Numbered from the stretch's first letter, positions 34,665-43,591 are shown. The stretch: 64,000 nt of DNA from an uncultured Anaerolineaceae bacterium (GCA_938020565.1 CALIHP010000002.1:41539-105538), one strand, 5' to 3'. Notes: generated by a model not told the origin, from the sequence alone. Translations and numbers: made by a program.

Positions 34665-35354
34665 ATGAAGTGGTGCGTTTTTTCGGATGTGCATGGCAAC
34701 GCGGCTTACCTGGACGCGTTGACCGAAGTCTGGCGGTCGCGGGCGTACGACGGTTATTTTTTCCTCGGCGACGCGGTCGGCTATTTCCCGGCATGGCGTG
34801 AAGCGCTGCGCGGGGTTGAAGCGCTCGGGGCGGTTTGCCTGTTGGGGAATCATGACGCGATGGCGGTCGGGATCCTTCCGATCGATCCGAAGAAAGACGA
34901 GGTTTACCGCCTGAGCGAGGTCCGCGCGACGCTGAGCGAAGAGGAACGCGCGCTTTTTCTCTCCAGGAAGCCGGAACTGACAGTCGAGCTGGACGGACTG
35001 ACCGTTATGATGACGCATGGAACGCCGGAGAATCCGCTCTGCGGATATGGGTACGAGGATTCGGCGGACGACGCCTGGGACCGGAAGGGGATCGATTTCC
35101 TGTTCATTGGCCAGACGCATCGGCCCTGGCTTCACCGCGGCATGTATACGACGATCGTCAACGCCGGCTCGGCCGGCCTTCCGCGCGATATCGGGAATGC
35201 GCCGAGTTGGGCGACGCTCGATACCCGAACGCGGACGGCGGCGATCGAGCGGCTGAAGCTGGATTTGGCCGAGACGTTCCCGGAGAAGCCGGCGGTTCAT
35301 CCGTCGGTCTGGGCATGCGTCCGGCGAGGGACCGGAGACGGAGGGGTGGAATGA
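34665..35354 (+). CDS. Calcineurin-like metallophosphoesterase (YfcE/MJ0936 type)
   Basis: 229 residues. Metal ligands appear in order: VFSDVHGNAAYL, FLGDAVGYFP, LLGNHDAM, MTHGTP, FIGQTHRP and VNAGSAGLPRD. It hydrolyses a phosphodiester or phosphomonoester; a sugar-nucleotide or lipid-linked substrate is possible given the surrounding glycan genes. Its stop overlaps the next start (ATGA). Confidence 0.88.
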   Translation: MKWCVFSDVHGNAAYLDALTEVWRSRAYDGYFFLGDAVGYFPAWREALRGVEALGAVCLLGNHDAMAVGILPIDPKKDEVYRLSEVRATLSEEERALFLSRKPELTVELDGLTVMMTHGTPENPLCGYGYEDSADDAWDRKGIDFLFIGQTHRPWLHRGMYTTIVNAGSAGLPRDIGNAPSWATLDTRTRTAAIERLKLDLAETFPEKPAVHPSVWACVRRGTGDGGVE

Positions 35355-36421
35355 ATCGCGACGAAATTCGCGTGATGGTGACGGGCGTCGGCGGCGGCGG
35401 GAACGGGGAACAGCTGGTCAAAGCGCTCCGGCTGGCGCGGACGAATTATCGGATTATCGGAGCGGATATAACGCCGCTGTCGAAGGGGCTTTTCCTGACG
35501 GACGAGCGCGTGATCCTGCCGCCGGCGACTGCGCCGGAATATCTGGACGCGCTGATGCGCGTCTGCCGGGAGAAACGGATCGACGCGCTGTTTACCGGTT
35601 CGGAGCCGGAGCTGAAACGGGTCGCCGCGGTTCAGGACGAGATTCGGGCGGCGGGCGTTTTTTTGCCGATGAATCCCCAATCTGTGATCGAGACCTGTAT
35701 GGATAAGTCGAAGACGATGGCTTTTCTGGCGGGAAACGGCTTTTCATATCCGGAAACGGTACCGGTCCGCGGCGTCGAGGACCTGGCGCGGGTCCGGGCG
35801 TTCCCAGTCGTCCTGAAGCCGTCGATCGGCGGCGGCGGGTCGGCGAATACGTTCATCGCGCAGAGCGCGGACGAGCTTCGCCTTTTCGGCGAATGGATGC
35901 TGCGTGCGTATCCGGAGTTTATCGTGCAGCGGTACGTCGGGAATGCGGACTGCGAATATACGGTCGGCGTCCTCTGCGGAATGGACGGGGCGTTGATCAA
36001 CTCGATCGCGGTTAAAAAGAATATCCTGTCGGCGCTGAGCTGCCGGATGAAGATAAAGAGCCGCTTCAGCGACGAGCTGCTGGTTATCAGCAGCGGGATT
36101 ACGCAGGGCGCGATTGGGCGCTACCCTGACGTCACGGCGCAGTGCGAAGCGATCGCGCTGGCTTTAGGCGCGCGTTCGGCGATCAATATTCAACTGCGTT
36201 TCGTCGACGGTAAGGCGGTTATTTTTGAGATTAATCCGCGCTATTCGGGAACGTCGTCGTTCCGCGCGATCGTCGGGTACAACGAGCCGGACGTCATGAT
36301 CCGGAAACACCTGCTCGGCGAGACGATCGAGCCGGGCTTCCCGTACGAAGAAGGCGTTATCCTGCGCGGGCTGGACGAAGTCTTCGTTCCGGCGAAGGAG
36401 CTTTCGGGGCTGGGCGAGTGA
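35351..36421 (+). CDS. ATP-grasp ligase, carbamoyl-phosphate-synthase-like
   Basis: 356 residues. An N-terminal preATP-grasp Rossmann domain (VMVTGVGGGGNGEQLVKALR) is followed by the ATP-grasp core with MDKSKTMAFL, VVLKPSIGGGGSANTF, and the metal site ROI ...IFEINPRYSGTSSF (key residues E, N, R near ~300). It joins a carboxylate to an amine or alcohol via acyl phosphate. In a glycan cluster it might add an amino acid or make an amide on a sugar acid; this is inference. Overlaps both neighbours by 4 bases. Confidence 0.83.
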   Translation: MNRDEIRVMVTGVGGGGNGEQLVKALRLARTNYRIIGADITPLSKGLFLTDERVILPPATAPEYLDALMRVCREKRIDALFTGSEPELKRVAAVQDEIRAAGVFLPMNPQSVIETCMDKSKTMAFLAGNGFSYPETVPVRGVEDLARVRAFPVVLKPSIGGGGSANTFIAQSADELRLFGEWMLRAYPEFIVQRYVGNADCEYTVGVLCGMDGALINSIAVKKNILSALSCRMKIKSRFSDELLVISSGITQGAIGRYPDVTAQCEAIALALGARSAINIQLRFVDGKAVIFEINPRYSGTSSFRAIVGYNEPDVMIRKHLLGETIEPGFPYEEGVILRGLDEVFVPAKELSGLGE

Positions 36422-37188
36422 AAATGAAGCGGCGCGCTTATCTTACGATGGATACCGACTGGGCGTCGGACGAGGTCCTGGCGTTTGCGTTGGATTGGTT
36501 CGAGGCGAACGCAGTCCCGGCGACGATCTTTGTGACGCATGATACGCCGCTGCTGGCGCGGATGCGCGCGAATCCGCGGATCCGCCTGGGGATCCATCCG
36601 AATTTTTACCCGCTCCTGAACGCGAAGCCGGACCGCGGCGATTATCATGAAACGGTCGCCGCGCTGAAACGGCTCGTTCCCGAGGCGATCGTTGCCCGCT
36701 CGCATGGCCTCGTCGACGCGGGAATTATTCTGGACGAGTTCGCGGCGCAGCGCTGCAAAGCTGATTCGAACCTGTTTATCCCGTTCAGCTCGGGAATTTC
36801 GCTCCAACCCTTCGCGCATTACAGCGGGCTGACGCGGATCCCCTATTTTTACGAAGACGACGCGTATTGCTTCGACGCGGCGAAGCCGTCGCCAGAGGCG
36901 CATTTGCGCCTCGATCCGAAGGGGCTGAAGGTGTTTAATTTTCATCCGATTCACCTGTTCCTGAATACGGAGACGATGGAGCGGTACAGGTCCTCGCGTC
37001 CGGTTCATCGCGATTTCACACGGCTGGCCGCGTTCGTCAATCCGTCCGAGCGGGAGGGGGCGTTTTCGTTCCTGAAGCGGATTTTCGCGGAGGCGCGCGA
37101 GCTTGGGATCGAATGGGGACTGATTGAGGAGCTGGTTCCGGATCGTGAGCCTGGCGGCCCGGACGGAAAGGACATCAGATGCGGCTGA
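36418..37188 (+). CDS. Polysaccharide-deacetylase-like (NodB-fold) hydrolase
   Basis: 256 residues. It opens with YLTMDTDWASDEVLAFAL, equivalent to the NodB TFDDG/metal motif, then LGIHPNFYPLL (the metal His pair region), HGLVDAGIIL, and VFNFHPIHLFLNTE. The arrangement suits a deformed (alpha/beta) barrel carbohydrate esterase. Start is GTG 36418 (overlapping the previous stop) or ATG 36424. It may deacetylate a sugar before the LpxD-like enzyme re-acylates it. Confidence 0.75.
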   Translation: MKMKRRAYLTMDTDWASDEVLAFALDWFEANAVPATIFVTHDTPLLARMRANPRIRLGIHPNFYPLLNAKPDRGDYHETVAALKRLVPEAIVARSHGLVDAGIILDEFAAQRCKADSNLFIPFSSGISLQPFAHYSGLTRIPYFYEDDAYCFDAAKPSPEAHLRLDPKGLKVFNFHPIHLFLNTETMERYRSSRPVHRDFTRLAAFVNPSEREGAFSFLKRIFAEARELGIEWGLIEELVPDREPGGPDGKDIRCG

Positions 37189-38102
37189 CGGAAATCAGGC
37201 GGGACGGTTGGTCGATCGTTCGCGACGGATCGTTCTCGTCATTGGGGCTTTGCGGGGCGGCGGCAGGACTGCCGATTCTGACGTTCGCAGGGAACGAAAA
37301 GTTTTTACGGATCGCGCTGGCGAACGCGGATGTTGCCGCGGTCATGGTTCCGGCTGCGTTAGCCGGCGCGCCGGCGCTTCGGGACACGACGCTGGGCGTT
37401 GCGGTCGTTCCGGAGCTGCGCCGCGACTTTTTCGAGCTGCATAACCGCCTGGCAGCAGATTTCCCCGACGCGTACCTGCGTCCCGGGTTCGAAACGCGGA
37501 TCGCGCCGTCGGCTTCGATTTCGCCGTTGGCGGAGGTCGGCGCCCGGAATATTGAGATTGGGGAAAACGTCCGGATCGAGGCGTTCGTTTCGGTTAAAGA
37601 AAATACCCGGATCGGCGCGGGGACGATCGTTCGGAGCGGGAGCGTTTTAGGCGGTACCGGACTCGAGTTTATTCGGATCGGCGCGGACGGGATCCTGCCG
37701 GCGGCGCACTGCGGCTGGCTGACGATCGGCGCGGACGTTGAGATTCAGTACAATTGCAGCGTGTCGCGGTCGCTTTTCCCCTGGCACGAGACGGTCATCG
37801 GCTCGGAAACGAAGATCGAGAGCCTGACGCATGTCGCGCATGGCGTATCGATTGGATCGCGCGCGCTGATCGCTTCCGGGGCGGTGATCGGCGGCTCGGC
37901 GCGGATTGGCGACGGCGTCTGGATCGGACCGAACGCGACGATTTCGTCGGAGGTCAGGGTCGGCGACGGCGCGCGGATCAGTTTAGGCGCGGTCGTCGCC
38001 GGAACCGTCAAAGCGGGCGAGACGGTCAGCGGGAATTTCGCGATCCCGCATGAGAAATTCCTGCGGGAACAGTTCCGACGCATGCTTGGCGCCGGTCAGT
38101 AG
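37179..38102 (+). CDS. LpxD-like hexapeptide-repeat acyltransferase
   Basis: 307 residues. A ~90-residue N-terminal domain precedes a left-handed beta-helix of hexapeptide repeats (IAPSASISPLAEVG, IEIGENVRI, ... IGDGVWIGPNATIS) and an insertion with CGWLTIGADVEIQYNCSV like LpxD. No lipid A pathway is expected in this lineage and no other lpx genes are nearby, so N-acylation of a glycan amino sugar made by the DegT enzyme is more likely. Overlaps the previous gene by 10 bases and ends the cluster. Confidence 0.82.
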   Translation: MRLTEIRRDGWSIVRDGSFSSLGLCGAAAGLPILTFAGNEKFLRIALANADVAAVMVPAALAGAPALRDTTLGVAVVPELRRDFFELHNRLAADFPDAYLRPGFETRIAPSASISPLAEVGARNIEIGENVRIEAFVSVKENTRIGAGTIVRSGSVLGGTGLEFIRIGADGILPAAHCGWLTIGADVEIQYNCSVSRSLFPWHETVIGSETKIESLTHVAHGVSIGSRALIASGAVIGGSARIGDGVWIGPNATISSEVRVGDGARISLGAVVAGTVKAGETVSGNFAIPHEKFLREQFRRMLGAGQ

Positions 38103-38178
38103 CGCAGGATATCGCGGTTATACCGTTTCTAAACCAAACGGTCGTCTCTTTCATCGTAGAATACGGCTTAAGGAGTCG

Positions 38179-38247
38179 ATGAAAATGAAACAAAATTTTT
38201 TCAGGCTTGGAATATGGGTAACCGCCCTCGGGGCTCGCCGCTTTTGA
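38179..38247 (+). CDS. Possible 22-codon peptide
   Basis: MKMKQNFFRLGIWVTALGAR followed by RF and a stop. It has an excellent TTAAGGAG at 38168-38175. The sequence looks like the start of a signal peptide cut short, so it may be the remnant of an exported-protein gene rather than a working peptide. The rest of 38103-38342 holds only a TATAAT at 38267-38272 for the next gene. Confidence 0.25.
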   Translation: MKMKQNFFRLGIWVTALGARRF

Positions 38248-38266
38248 TTCGGGGCTGAATCACCGC

Positions 38267-38272
38267 TATAAT
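38267..38272 (+). promoter_or_regulatory. -10 element of the AlbA_2 gene
   Basis: Exact TATAAT, 71 bases before the likely start at 38343; no clear -35. Confidence 0.4.
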
Positions 38273-38342
38273 TGATTCATCTGAAGCGCCGGAACCGCTC
38301 CGGACGATTCAGCATGATATAAATTTGAGGAATTCAGTTGAC

Positions 38343-39761
38343 ATGCGAAAAGGTTCGTTTGAAATGGCCCTCTCGGAAGCTACCGAATCCGAATTCAAAA
38401 GCGCGTTGGAAACGAAAAAGCCAAAAAGCTGGCTGAAAACCGTCAGTGCGTTCGCGAACGGGATCGGCGGGACGATTTTTTTTGGAATTGGAGACGATCG
38501 CGACTGGATCGGGCTTACCGATCCGCAGTCCGACGCAGAGGCGATCAGTCGTTTAATTCAGGCGTGGATTACGCCGGTTCCGGGCTTTGTTCTGACGCCG
38601 ATTATGAAAGAGGGAAAGAGCGTCTTAGCCGTCGAAGTCGCCGCCGGTCGCTCAACGCCTTATTATTACAGGGCCGACGGGATTTTGGAAGCGTTTATCC
38701 GAATTGGAAATGAAAGCGTCGCCGCGCCGGATTATGTTGTAAACGAGCTCATTCTTAAAGGGACGAACCGATCTTTCGATTCGCTCGCGACCGATTCGCG
38801 AATCGCGGATTACAGTTTTACTTTGTTAACCGCGACGTATCTGGAACGGACCGGGCTGAAATTTGAGCCGACGGATTTTGTTTCGTTCGGATTGGCGGAT
38901 CGGAACGGCTGCCTGACCAACGCGGGGAAGCTGCTCGCGGATCAGCATCTCGTTTACAACTCTCGTATATTTTGTACGCGCTGGAATGGACTGGATAAGG
39001 GCTCGATTTTTGACGACGCGCTTGACGATAAGGAGTATGAGGGGAACTTAATTTATCTTCTCCAAAGCGGGAGCGAGTTTATTCGGAATAATTCGAAGGT
39101 TCGTTTCGAAAAGAAGGCCTTTTACCGCGTTGATAAGCCGGACTATTCGGATCGAGCCGTGACCGAAGCGTTGGTTAACGCGCTGATTCACCGCGACTAT
39201 CTTGTCCCTGGAAGTGAAATTCATATTGACATGTACGACGACCGATTGGAAATCATCTCTCCCGGCGGGATGTACCGGGGAAAGCCGATCCAGAAATACC
39301 GGTTGGAGGAAATTGAATCGGTTCGTCGGAACCCGGTTATCGCCGATTTATTCCATCGCATGAAGTTCATGGAGCGCAGGGGCAGCGGAATCCGGAAAAT
39401 TCTATTGGAGACGGCGAAATTACCGGGGTACACGGATGCGCTGAAACCGCGGTTCCGCTCTTCGGATACGTCATTTTCCGTGATGCTGAAAAATGTCAAT
39501 CATTCATCCTGGTCACAGCGTGATCACATGAATGATCAAGGCGCTGCCCAGGATCGCGCGGCGGGCAATCTGGGCGAATCGATTCTTGACTTCTGCTCCG
39601 TGGCGAGGACAAAGCGCGAGATATCGGATCATCTCGGATACAGGAACCTGACGTATTTTACGCGGCGTTTTTTAAAACCGCTTCTGGCGAGCGGGCGACT
39701 GCGCATGACGATTCCGGAAAAACCGAACAGCAAATATCAGAAGTATTATCGCGCAGGATAG
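38343..39761 (+). CDS. AlbA_2 (Schlafen-like) plus HATPase_c_4 protein
   Basis: 472 residues. The N-terminal AlbA_2 domain shows ESEFKSALETKKPKSWLKTVSAF (in part) and FANGIGGTIFFGIGDD. The centre has the ATP-binding-like block AVTEALVNALIHRDY and MYDDRLEIISPGGM with RRGSGIRKIL. The C-terminus is a winged helix (KREISDHLGYRNLTYFTRRF). This is the family often labelled RecG-related or transcriptional regulator; its members are common in defence islands. The ATG at 38343 has GAGG 12 bases before it. It stands between glycan and cobamide genes without operon links. Confidence 0.82.
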   Translation: MRKGSFEMALSEATESEFKSALETKKPKSWLKTVSAFANGIGGTIFFGIGDDRDWIGLTDPQSDAEAISRLIQAWITPVPGFVLTPIMKEGKSVLAVEVAAGRSTPYYYRADGILEAFIRIGNESVAAPDYVVNELILKGTNRSFDSLATDSRIADYSFTLLTATYLERTGLKFEPTDFVSFGLADRNGCLTNAGKLLADQHLVYNSRIFCTRWNGLDKGSIFDDALDDKEYEGNLIYLLQSGSEFIRNNSKVRFEKKAFYRVDKPDYSDRAVTEALVNALIHRDYLVPGSEIHIDMYDDRLEIISPGGMYRGKPIQKYRLEEIESVRRNPVIADLFHRMKFMERRGSGIRKILLETAKLPGYTDALKPRFRSSDTSFSVMLKNVNHSSWSQRDHMNDQGAAQDRAAGNLGESILDFCSVARTKREISDHLGYRNLTYFTRRFLKPLLASGRLRMTIPEKPNSKYQKYYRAG

Positions 39762-39770
39762 TTTTTCCCA

Positions 39771-40349
39771 TCAGCCCTTAATCCGGAGCGGGACGCCGGC
39801 GATCATGAAGCAGGCGGTCGCCGCGTGACGGACGATACGCTGGTTGATCCGGCCGAGGGTATCGCGGTAAAGACGGCCCAACGGGTACGCCGGGATAATC
39901 CCCAGTCCGACTTCGTTCGATACCAGGACGAAGGTCGTTTTCGGGTTTTCTCTGATGATCGCGAAGAGCTTATCCAGCTCCGGAGAGAGAACGGAATACG
40001 CGTATTCTTCCGAAGCGATTTCCGGGAGCGTGATCACGATATTGGACGCCCAAACGGAAACGCAGTCGATAATGACGCCCTGATATGGTCCGTCGTTGGA
40101 AAGGCGCTGCCTGAGCTTATCGAACGTTCGGGAATAGGCTTCGAGCGTGTCCCAGTTGCTGGGACGGCGGGCCTGATGCGCCTCGATCCTCCGGCGCATT
40201 TCATCGTCCGCTGCCTGCGCCGTCGCGACGTAAAGGACGCGTTCGCCAGCGGATTTTACGAGCTCTTCTGAATAATGGCTTTTTCCGCTGCGCGCGCCGC
40301 CGAAGACGAAATGCAGATTTGCGAATAATTCGGATGCATGATCGCTCAT
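39771..40349 (-). CDS. cobU: Adenosylcobinamide kinase / adenosylcobinamide-phosphate guanylyltransferase
   Basis: 192 residues. P-loop FGGARSGKSHYSE, YVATAQAADDEM, RRPSNWDTLE, and VSNEVGLGIIPAYPLGRLYRD followed by LGRIN are the CobU/CobP signatures. It phosphorylates adenosylcobinamide and then attaches GMP. Its ATG overlaps the cbiR stop. It is last in the NTPase-cobS-cbiR-cobU operon. Confidence 0.95.
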   Translation of the reverse strand: MSDHASELFANLHFVFGGARSGKSHYSEELVKSAGERVLYVATAQAADDEMRRRIEAHQARRPSNWDTLEAYSRTFDKLRQRLSNDGPYQGVIIDCVSVWASNIVITLPEIASEEYAYSVLSPELDKLFAIIRENPKTTFVLVSNEVGLGIIPAYPLGRLYRDTLGRINQRIVRHAATACFMIAGVPLRIKG

Positions 40350-41131
40350 AATTTCTCCCTCAGCAACTTCATAGACGATCGGAAATCGTTCTCGTTGAAT
40401 ATTTCCAACGTTACAACGCCGGCGTAGGAATTCAGGACGAGTTCTTTCAGAATTAATTCTACTCGATTATCGCTGAAGGACGTTAAGCTGCAGTGATCGC
40501 GTTCGGCGATCCCATGCAGGTGGATAACCTTCGTTCGACCGAGCCGCGGGCGCAGGTAGGGAACCGGATCGCGTCCCTGGAGCCAGAGATGGCCCAGATC
40601 AACGCAGTAAGACGCGCCGAATCGGCGGACGATTCCGTCGTTCCGTTCGGCGGGGTACGATTCGAGGTTTTCGATCGCCAGCCGGCTCCGGTCGGGAAGC
40701 GCGCCGGTCAGCCGTTCCAATGCATTCAGGCAGTTCCGCTCCATTTCGGCGAGTTCATTTTCCTCCGCCATGCCGATCTGGTGCGTATCGAGATGGGCGA
40801 CGTAGGCGATTGGATCGAGCTTCTCAGTACAGCCGATCACTTTCAGCGCTTTTTCAATCGAGATGTCTGCGCGTTCGCCGCCGGCGGTGAATTTCAGGTC
40901 CAGCGGCAGGTGAACCGTCCAGGAAAGCGCATGGTCCGCGGCGATCCGGCGAAGCTCCTTGACGAGCGCCTCCGAAGGCAGGTTCGAATAATCGTCGGCT
41001 TCGAAGAGAACGAGCTCGATATCGTCGACCTTGTCGGCGAGGTAACGGACGTTGGGGAGGATATCGGCGGGAATGATGTAGGAGGTCGTCCCCAGCCGAA
41101 ACGGCAGCGCTGGAAAATTTTTCAGGCTCAT
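40346..41131 (-). CDS. cbiR: CbiR-type cobamide-remodelling phosphodiesterase
   Basis: 261 residues of the AP-endonuclease/xylose-isomerase TIM-barrel fold: FRLGTTSYIIPADILPNV, VDDIELVLFEADDYSNLP, WTVHLPLDL, AHLDTHQIG, IENLESYP, CVDLGHLWLQG and VIHLHGI supply His/Glu/Asp metal ligands. CbiR from Akkermansia cleaves the nucleotide loop of cobamides so the base can be swapped. The same N-terminal pattern and its position between cobS and cobU support the call. A generic sugar-phosphate isomerase annotation is the alternative. Confidence 0.82.
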   Translation of the reverse strand: MSLKNFPALPFRLGTTSYIIPADILPNVRYLADKVDDIELVLFEADDYSNLPSEALVKELRRIAADHALSWTVHLPLDLKFTAGGERADISIEKALKVIGCTEKLDPIAYVAHLDTHQIGMAEENELAEMERNCLNALERLTGALPDRSRLAIENLESYPAERNDGIVRRFGASYCVDLGHLWLQGRDPVPYLRPRLGRTKVIHLHGIAERDHCSLTSFSDNRVELILKELVLNSYAGVVTLEIFNENDFRSSMKLLREKL

Positions 41132-41134
41132 GGG

Positions 41135-42046
41135 CTAAAGATGATAAATGAACGAGAACGAATCTGTCATGAGAAAGACCGGCGGATGAAGCGTGAATAA
41201 GAAGAGGACGATCAGTTCGGAAATCTCGATTGCCGCGCCTAAGACGTCGCCGTTGATCCCGCCGATCGTTTTTCGTGCGATTTTCCCGAGCCAGCCGGGC
41301 AGTTTCCAGAGAACGAACAGCCGGAAGATCATCAGGATGATTTCGAGCAACCCGATCAGCGAGCTCCGTTTCTGATGAAAATTGAAACCGCGGTACATGA
41401 TGATCGAATTGTATCGCAGCGACAAAACCGCGACCCCGGCGAGCGTCAGCAACGGCAGGATCGCGCCGTAAGCGACCGCTTTGGGATGCAGCTCTTTTTT
41501 CAGCTGTGCCGCCATGCCGTTCGGGTTGACGACCGGTTCGTCCCGGACGATCTTCAGCGCGGCCCAGCGCGCGTAAACCGGCGCGAAGAAGAGGACCGGG
41601 GTGAAGAAGATCGGGATCAATTGCGCTTTCATCAGGAAAAAGAGGATCGTTCCGGCCAGCGCGTACGTCCCGTGATGAACGTCTTTCATGATTTCCAGGC
41701 GGCGTTCCGCCGTTCCGGCGTAGAAGAAGCCGTCGAAAACGTCCATGAGCCCGTCTAAATGCAGCGCGCCGGTCAGCGCAACCCAGACGATCAGCTCGAA
41801 TACGCCGTTATTGTCGTACTGTACGGTTTCGGAAAAGAACAGGCGTGTCAGGATCAGGAGAATGCCGATGATCCCGCCGGCGAGCGGGTAGAGGACGGTC
41901 GAGAGCCGCCGGTTGGCGAAGGTGTCTTCTTCGGCGGAAACGCGGACCGGGATCCGCGTCAGGAAGCGCAGCGCGATTTTCAGCGCCGCGCGGAAGCTCG
42001 CGCGCTCACCTGAGGCCGGAGAGGAGAGCTGAGGAGTTGGTTCCAT
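41135..42046 (-). CDS. cobS: Adenosylcobinamide-GDP ribazoletransferase
   Basis: 303 residues, polytopic. The CobS hallmarks ALRFLTRIPV, YPLAGGIIGILL, LTGALHLDGLMDVFDGFF and MKDVHHGTYAL are clear. It joins GDP-cobinamide to alpha-ribazole(-P) at the membrane. It is 21 bases after the NTPase gene and 3 bases before cbiR. The C-terminus is a little longer than usual. Confidence 0.95.
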   Translation of the reverse strand: MEPTPQLSSPASGERASFRAALKIALRFLTRIPVRVSAEEDTFANRRLSTVLYPLAGGIIGILLILTRLFFSETVQYDNNGVFELIVWVALTGALHLDGLMDVFDGFFYAGTAERRLEIMKDVHHGTYALAGTILFFLMKAQLIPIFFTPVLFFAPVYARWAALKIVRDEPVVNPNGMAAQLKKELHPKAVAYGAILPLLTLAGVAVLSLRYNSIIMYRGFNFHQKRSSLIGLLEIILMIFRLFVLWKLPGWLGKIARKTIGGINGDVLGAAIEISELIVLFLFTLHPPVFLMTDSFSFIYHL

Positions 42047-42067
42047 ATTTGAATTGTACCTCGATTT

Positions 42068-42604
42068 TCAGGAGGTTCGGCGCGCGGGAGGATCGGGCAG
42101 CGCGAAGAGGTCGAAGCGGAACCCCAGCGCACTGAAATCGGCGATATTTTCTGGCCGGATAACGACGAGCGCGAGGCGATAGTCCGCCTCGCGAAGGAGG
42201 TCAAACGCGGCGGTCAATCCTTCGTGACGCCGGAATTCGAGTGGCCCGAGCTCGTCGACGACGATCAGGCCGGCTTCCTGAATCGAGGCGAGCGACTCGT
42301 TTGCCCAGCGGAAAACGCCGTCGTCAATTGTCCATTTCCCCAGCCGCGTTCCGAGATCGATCCCGGGGTCGTCGCTGCCGGCGAATTTCTCCGCGCCGGT
42401 CGCGACGTCGACGAGACTGAAGCCGGTTTTTACGCCGGTCTCGTTAAAGCGTCCCGGCTGAAGGACTCCGGCGCAGCGGAACCCGTCTTTCCGCCAGCGT
42501 TCGATCTCGCCGCGGCAGAAGGTCGTTTTCCCAGCGCCGCGTCCGCCGGATATGACGCTGATTCGATGAAATGAATGAGAATGGGGATAAATGACTGTTT
42601 TCAT
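42068..42604 (-). CDS. THEP1-type nucleoside-triphosphatase with replaced 5' end
   Basis: 178 residues. P-loop ISGGRGAGKTTFC and Walker B LIVVDELGPLEF are the NTPase_1/THEP1 pattern. Members occur beside cobamide genes. The first 14 residues (MKTVIYPHSHSFHR) come from DNA brought by the dinD insertion. The probable native start (MKHGDTPPRQ) survives beyond dinD at 43712. The gene stays open and has AAAGAGAAG before its new ATG, so it is likely functional. Confidence 0.83.
   Translation of the reverse strand: MKTVIYPHSHSFHRISVISGGRGAGKTTFCRGEIERWRKDGFRCAGVLQPGRFNETGVKTGFSLVDVATGAEKFAGSDDPGIDLGTRLGKWTIDDGVFRWANESLASIQEAGLIVVDELGPLEFRRHEGLTAAFDLLREADYRLALVVIRPENIADFSALGFRFDLFALPDPPARRTS
42472..42562. 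repeat. 91-bp direct repeat, left copy
   Basis: Identical in every base to 43592-43682 and in the same orientation. It covers NTPase codons from the P-loop region onward. The pair brackets dinD (1,029 bases between). Confidence 0.97.
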
Positions 42605-42646
42605 TACTTCTCTTTATCGGGTTTGTTTTCAGGAATAAGGTTTTAA

Positions 42647-43501
42647 TCAGTTTCCGTTTTTATGATTGCGTTTTGTTTGCAGGAGCTTTTTCTGTTCCTG
42701 TTCGAGTTGTTTAACGCTTTTATCCGGGGTCGGCAGGTTCTCCGGCATCGTTCCACCCAGGTCTTTTATGGTCTGACGTACTTTTTTCCCGACGTTGTAA
42801 TGGGTTTCATTTGCGATCTGAGGATCCTTGACATGATCACGGCGAAGTTTCTCGTCGGTTTGGGTTGCGCGGAAGAGGTTGGCGGCGAGTTCAGTTGACC
42901 CCATATGATCTAAGATGTCCTCTTTTTCGGTCAGCTTTTTTCGCGATTTGATCTGCTTTGCGCTAAGACCGCCGTATAGGCCCTGATAGCCTTTATTCTG
43001 AAAGATGGCGTAGTCGCGAGCAGAGTTTATTCCGGCCTGGTGGGCGGCTTCCGCGAGAGATTTATTATGCTTTTTCATTTCAGCGCGAATAGACAGCCTT
43101 TTTTGGTCTTCGTCGAGCTGATCGTAGTTGTCTATTAATTCCTGTTGGCGGGTTTTTACGGCAAAATAGGTTTGCCCGACGGCGATGATTTCTTTTCGCG
43201 GATCGCCGTTCTGAACAATCAGGTAACAGGCATAGCGTGAAAGCATGATATCGTCAATCTTGCGGGATGCGCCGGACCCGATATCAACCATTTTGTCGAC
43301 GTCAACAAAATGGTTCTTCGCAGGATTTCCGCTGATTTCACAGGCTGTCATCGCTTTACGGATTATTTTCATGAAATTTCGCCATTCCGTATATTCAAGG
43401 ATGGTTTGAAGTTCACGGGCGTACCAGTACTCGATTCCGTCTGAGGTGAAGCGTTTGATCGTTTCGAAGGTTTCTTCGGTGTATTTACTTATTTCCGGCA
43501 T
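42647..43501 (-). CDS. dinD: DinD-like DNA-damage-inducible protein (BRO-N family)
   Basis: 284 residues. The BRO-like N-terminal domain has GIEYWYARELQTILEYTEWRNF (in part WYARELQ, EWRNF), then VDKMVDIGSGASRKIDDIMLSRYACYLIVQNGD (key: SRYACYLI) and the DinD C-terminal block THYNVGKKVRQTIKDLGG. In E. coli DinD antagonises RecA-DNA complexes. The gene is AT-richer than its neighbours. It is cargo between two copies of the NTPase 5' segment. No clear LexA box is seen upstream. Confidence 0.9.
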   Translation of the reverse strand: MPEISKYTEETFETIKRFTSDGIEYWYARELQTILEYTEWRNFMKIIRKAMTACEISGNPAKNHFVDVDKMVDIGSGASRKIDDIMLSRYACYLIVQNGDPRKEIIAVGQTYFAVKTRQQELIDNYDQLDEDQKRLSIRAEMKKHNKSLAEAAHQAGINSARDYAIFQNKGYQGLYGGLSAKQIKSRKKLTEKEDILDHMGSTELAANLFRATQTDEKLRRDHVKDPQIANETHYNVGKKVRQTIKDLGGTMPENLPTPDKSVKQLEQEQKKLLQTKRNHKNGN

Positions 43502-43591
43502 TCGTATTTCCTTTCTCTCTTACGCTGATAGGGGTTCGTCTCAGCTTCGTCGTTGGGCTATATTTCCGGGAAAACGTTTTTTATTCCCCTT

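Noticed and set aside
38102..39760. A 10-bp direct repeat GCGCAGGATA at 38102-38111 and 39751-39760 bracketing the AlbA_2 gene
   Set aside because: Short enough to occur by chance in GC-rich DNA, and the left copy overlaps a stop codon. Not strong enough to call a target-site duplication.
39771..42646. A cobalamin riboswitch upstream of the cobamide operon
   Set aside because: No B12-box-like sequence or long structured leader was seen upstream of the NTPase or GT87 genes.
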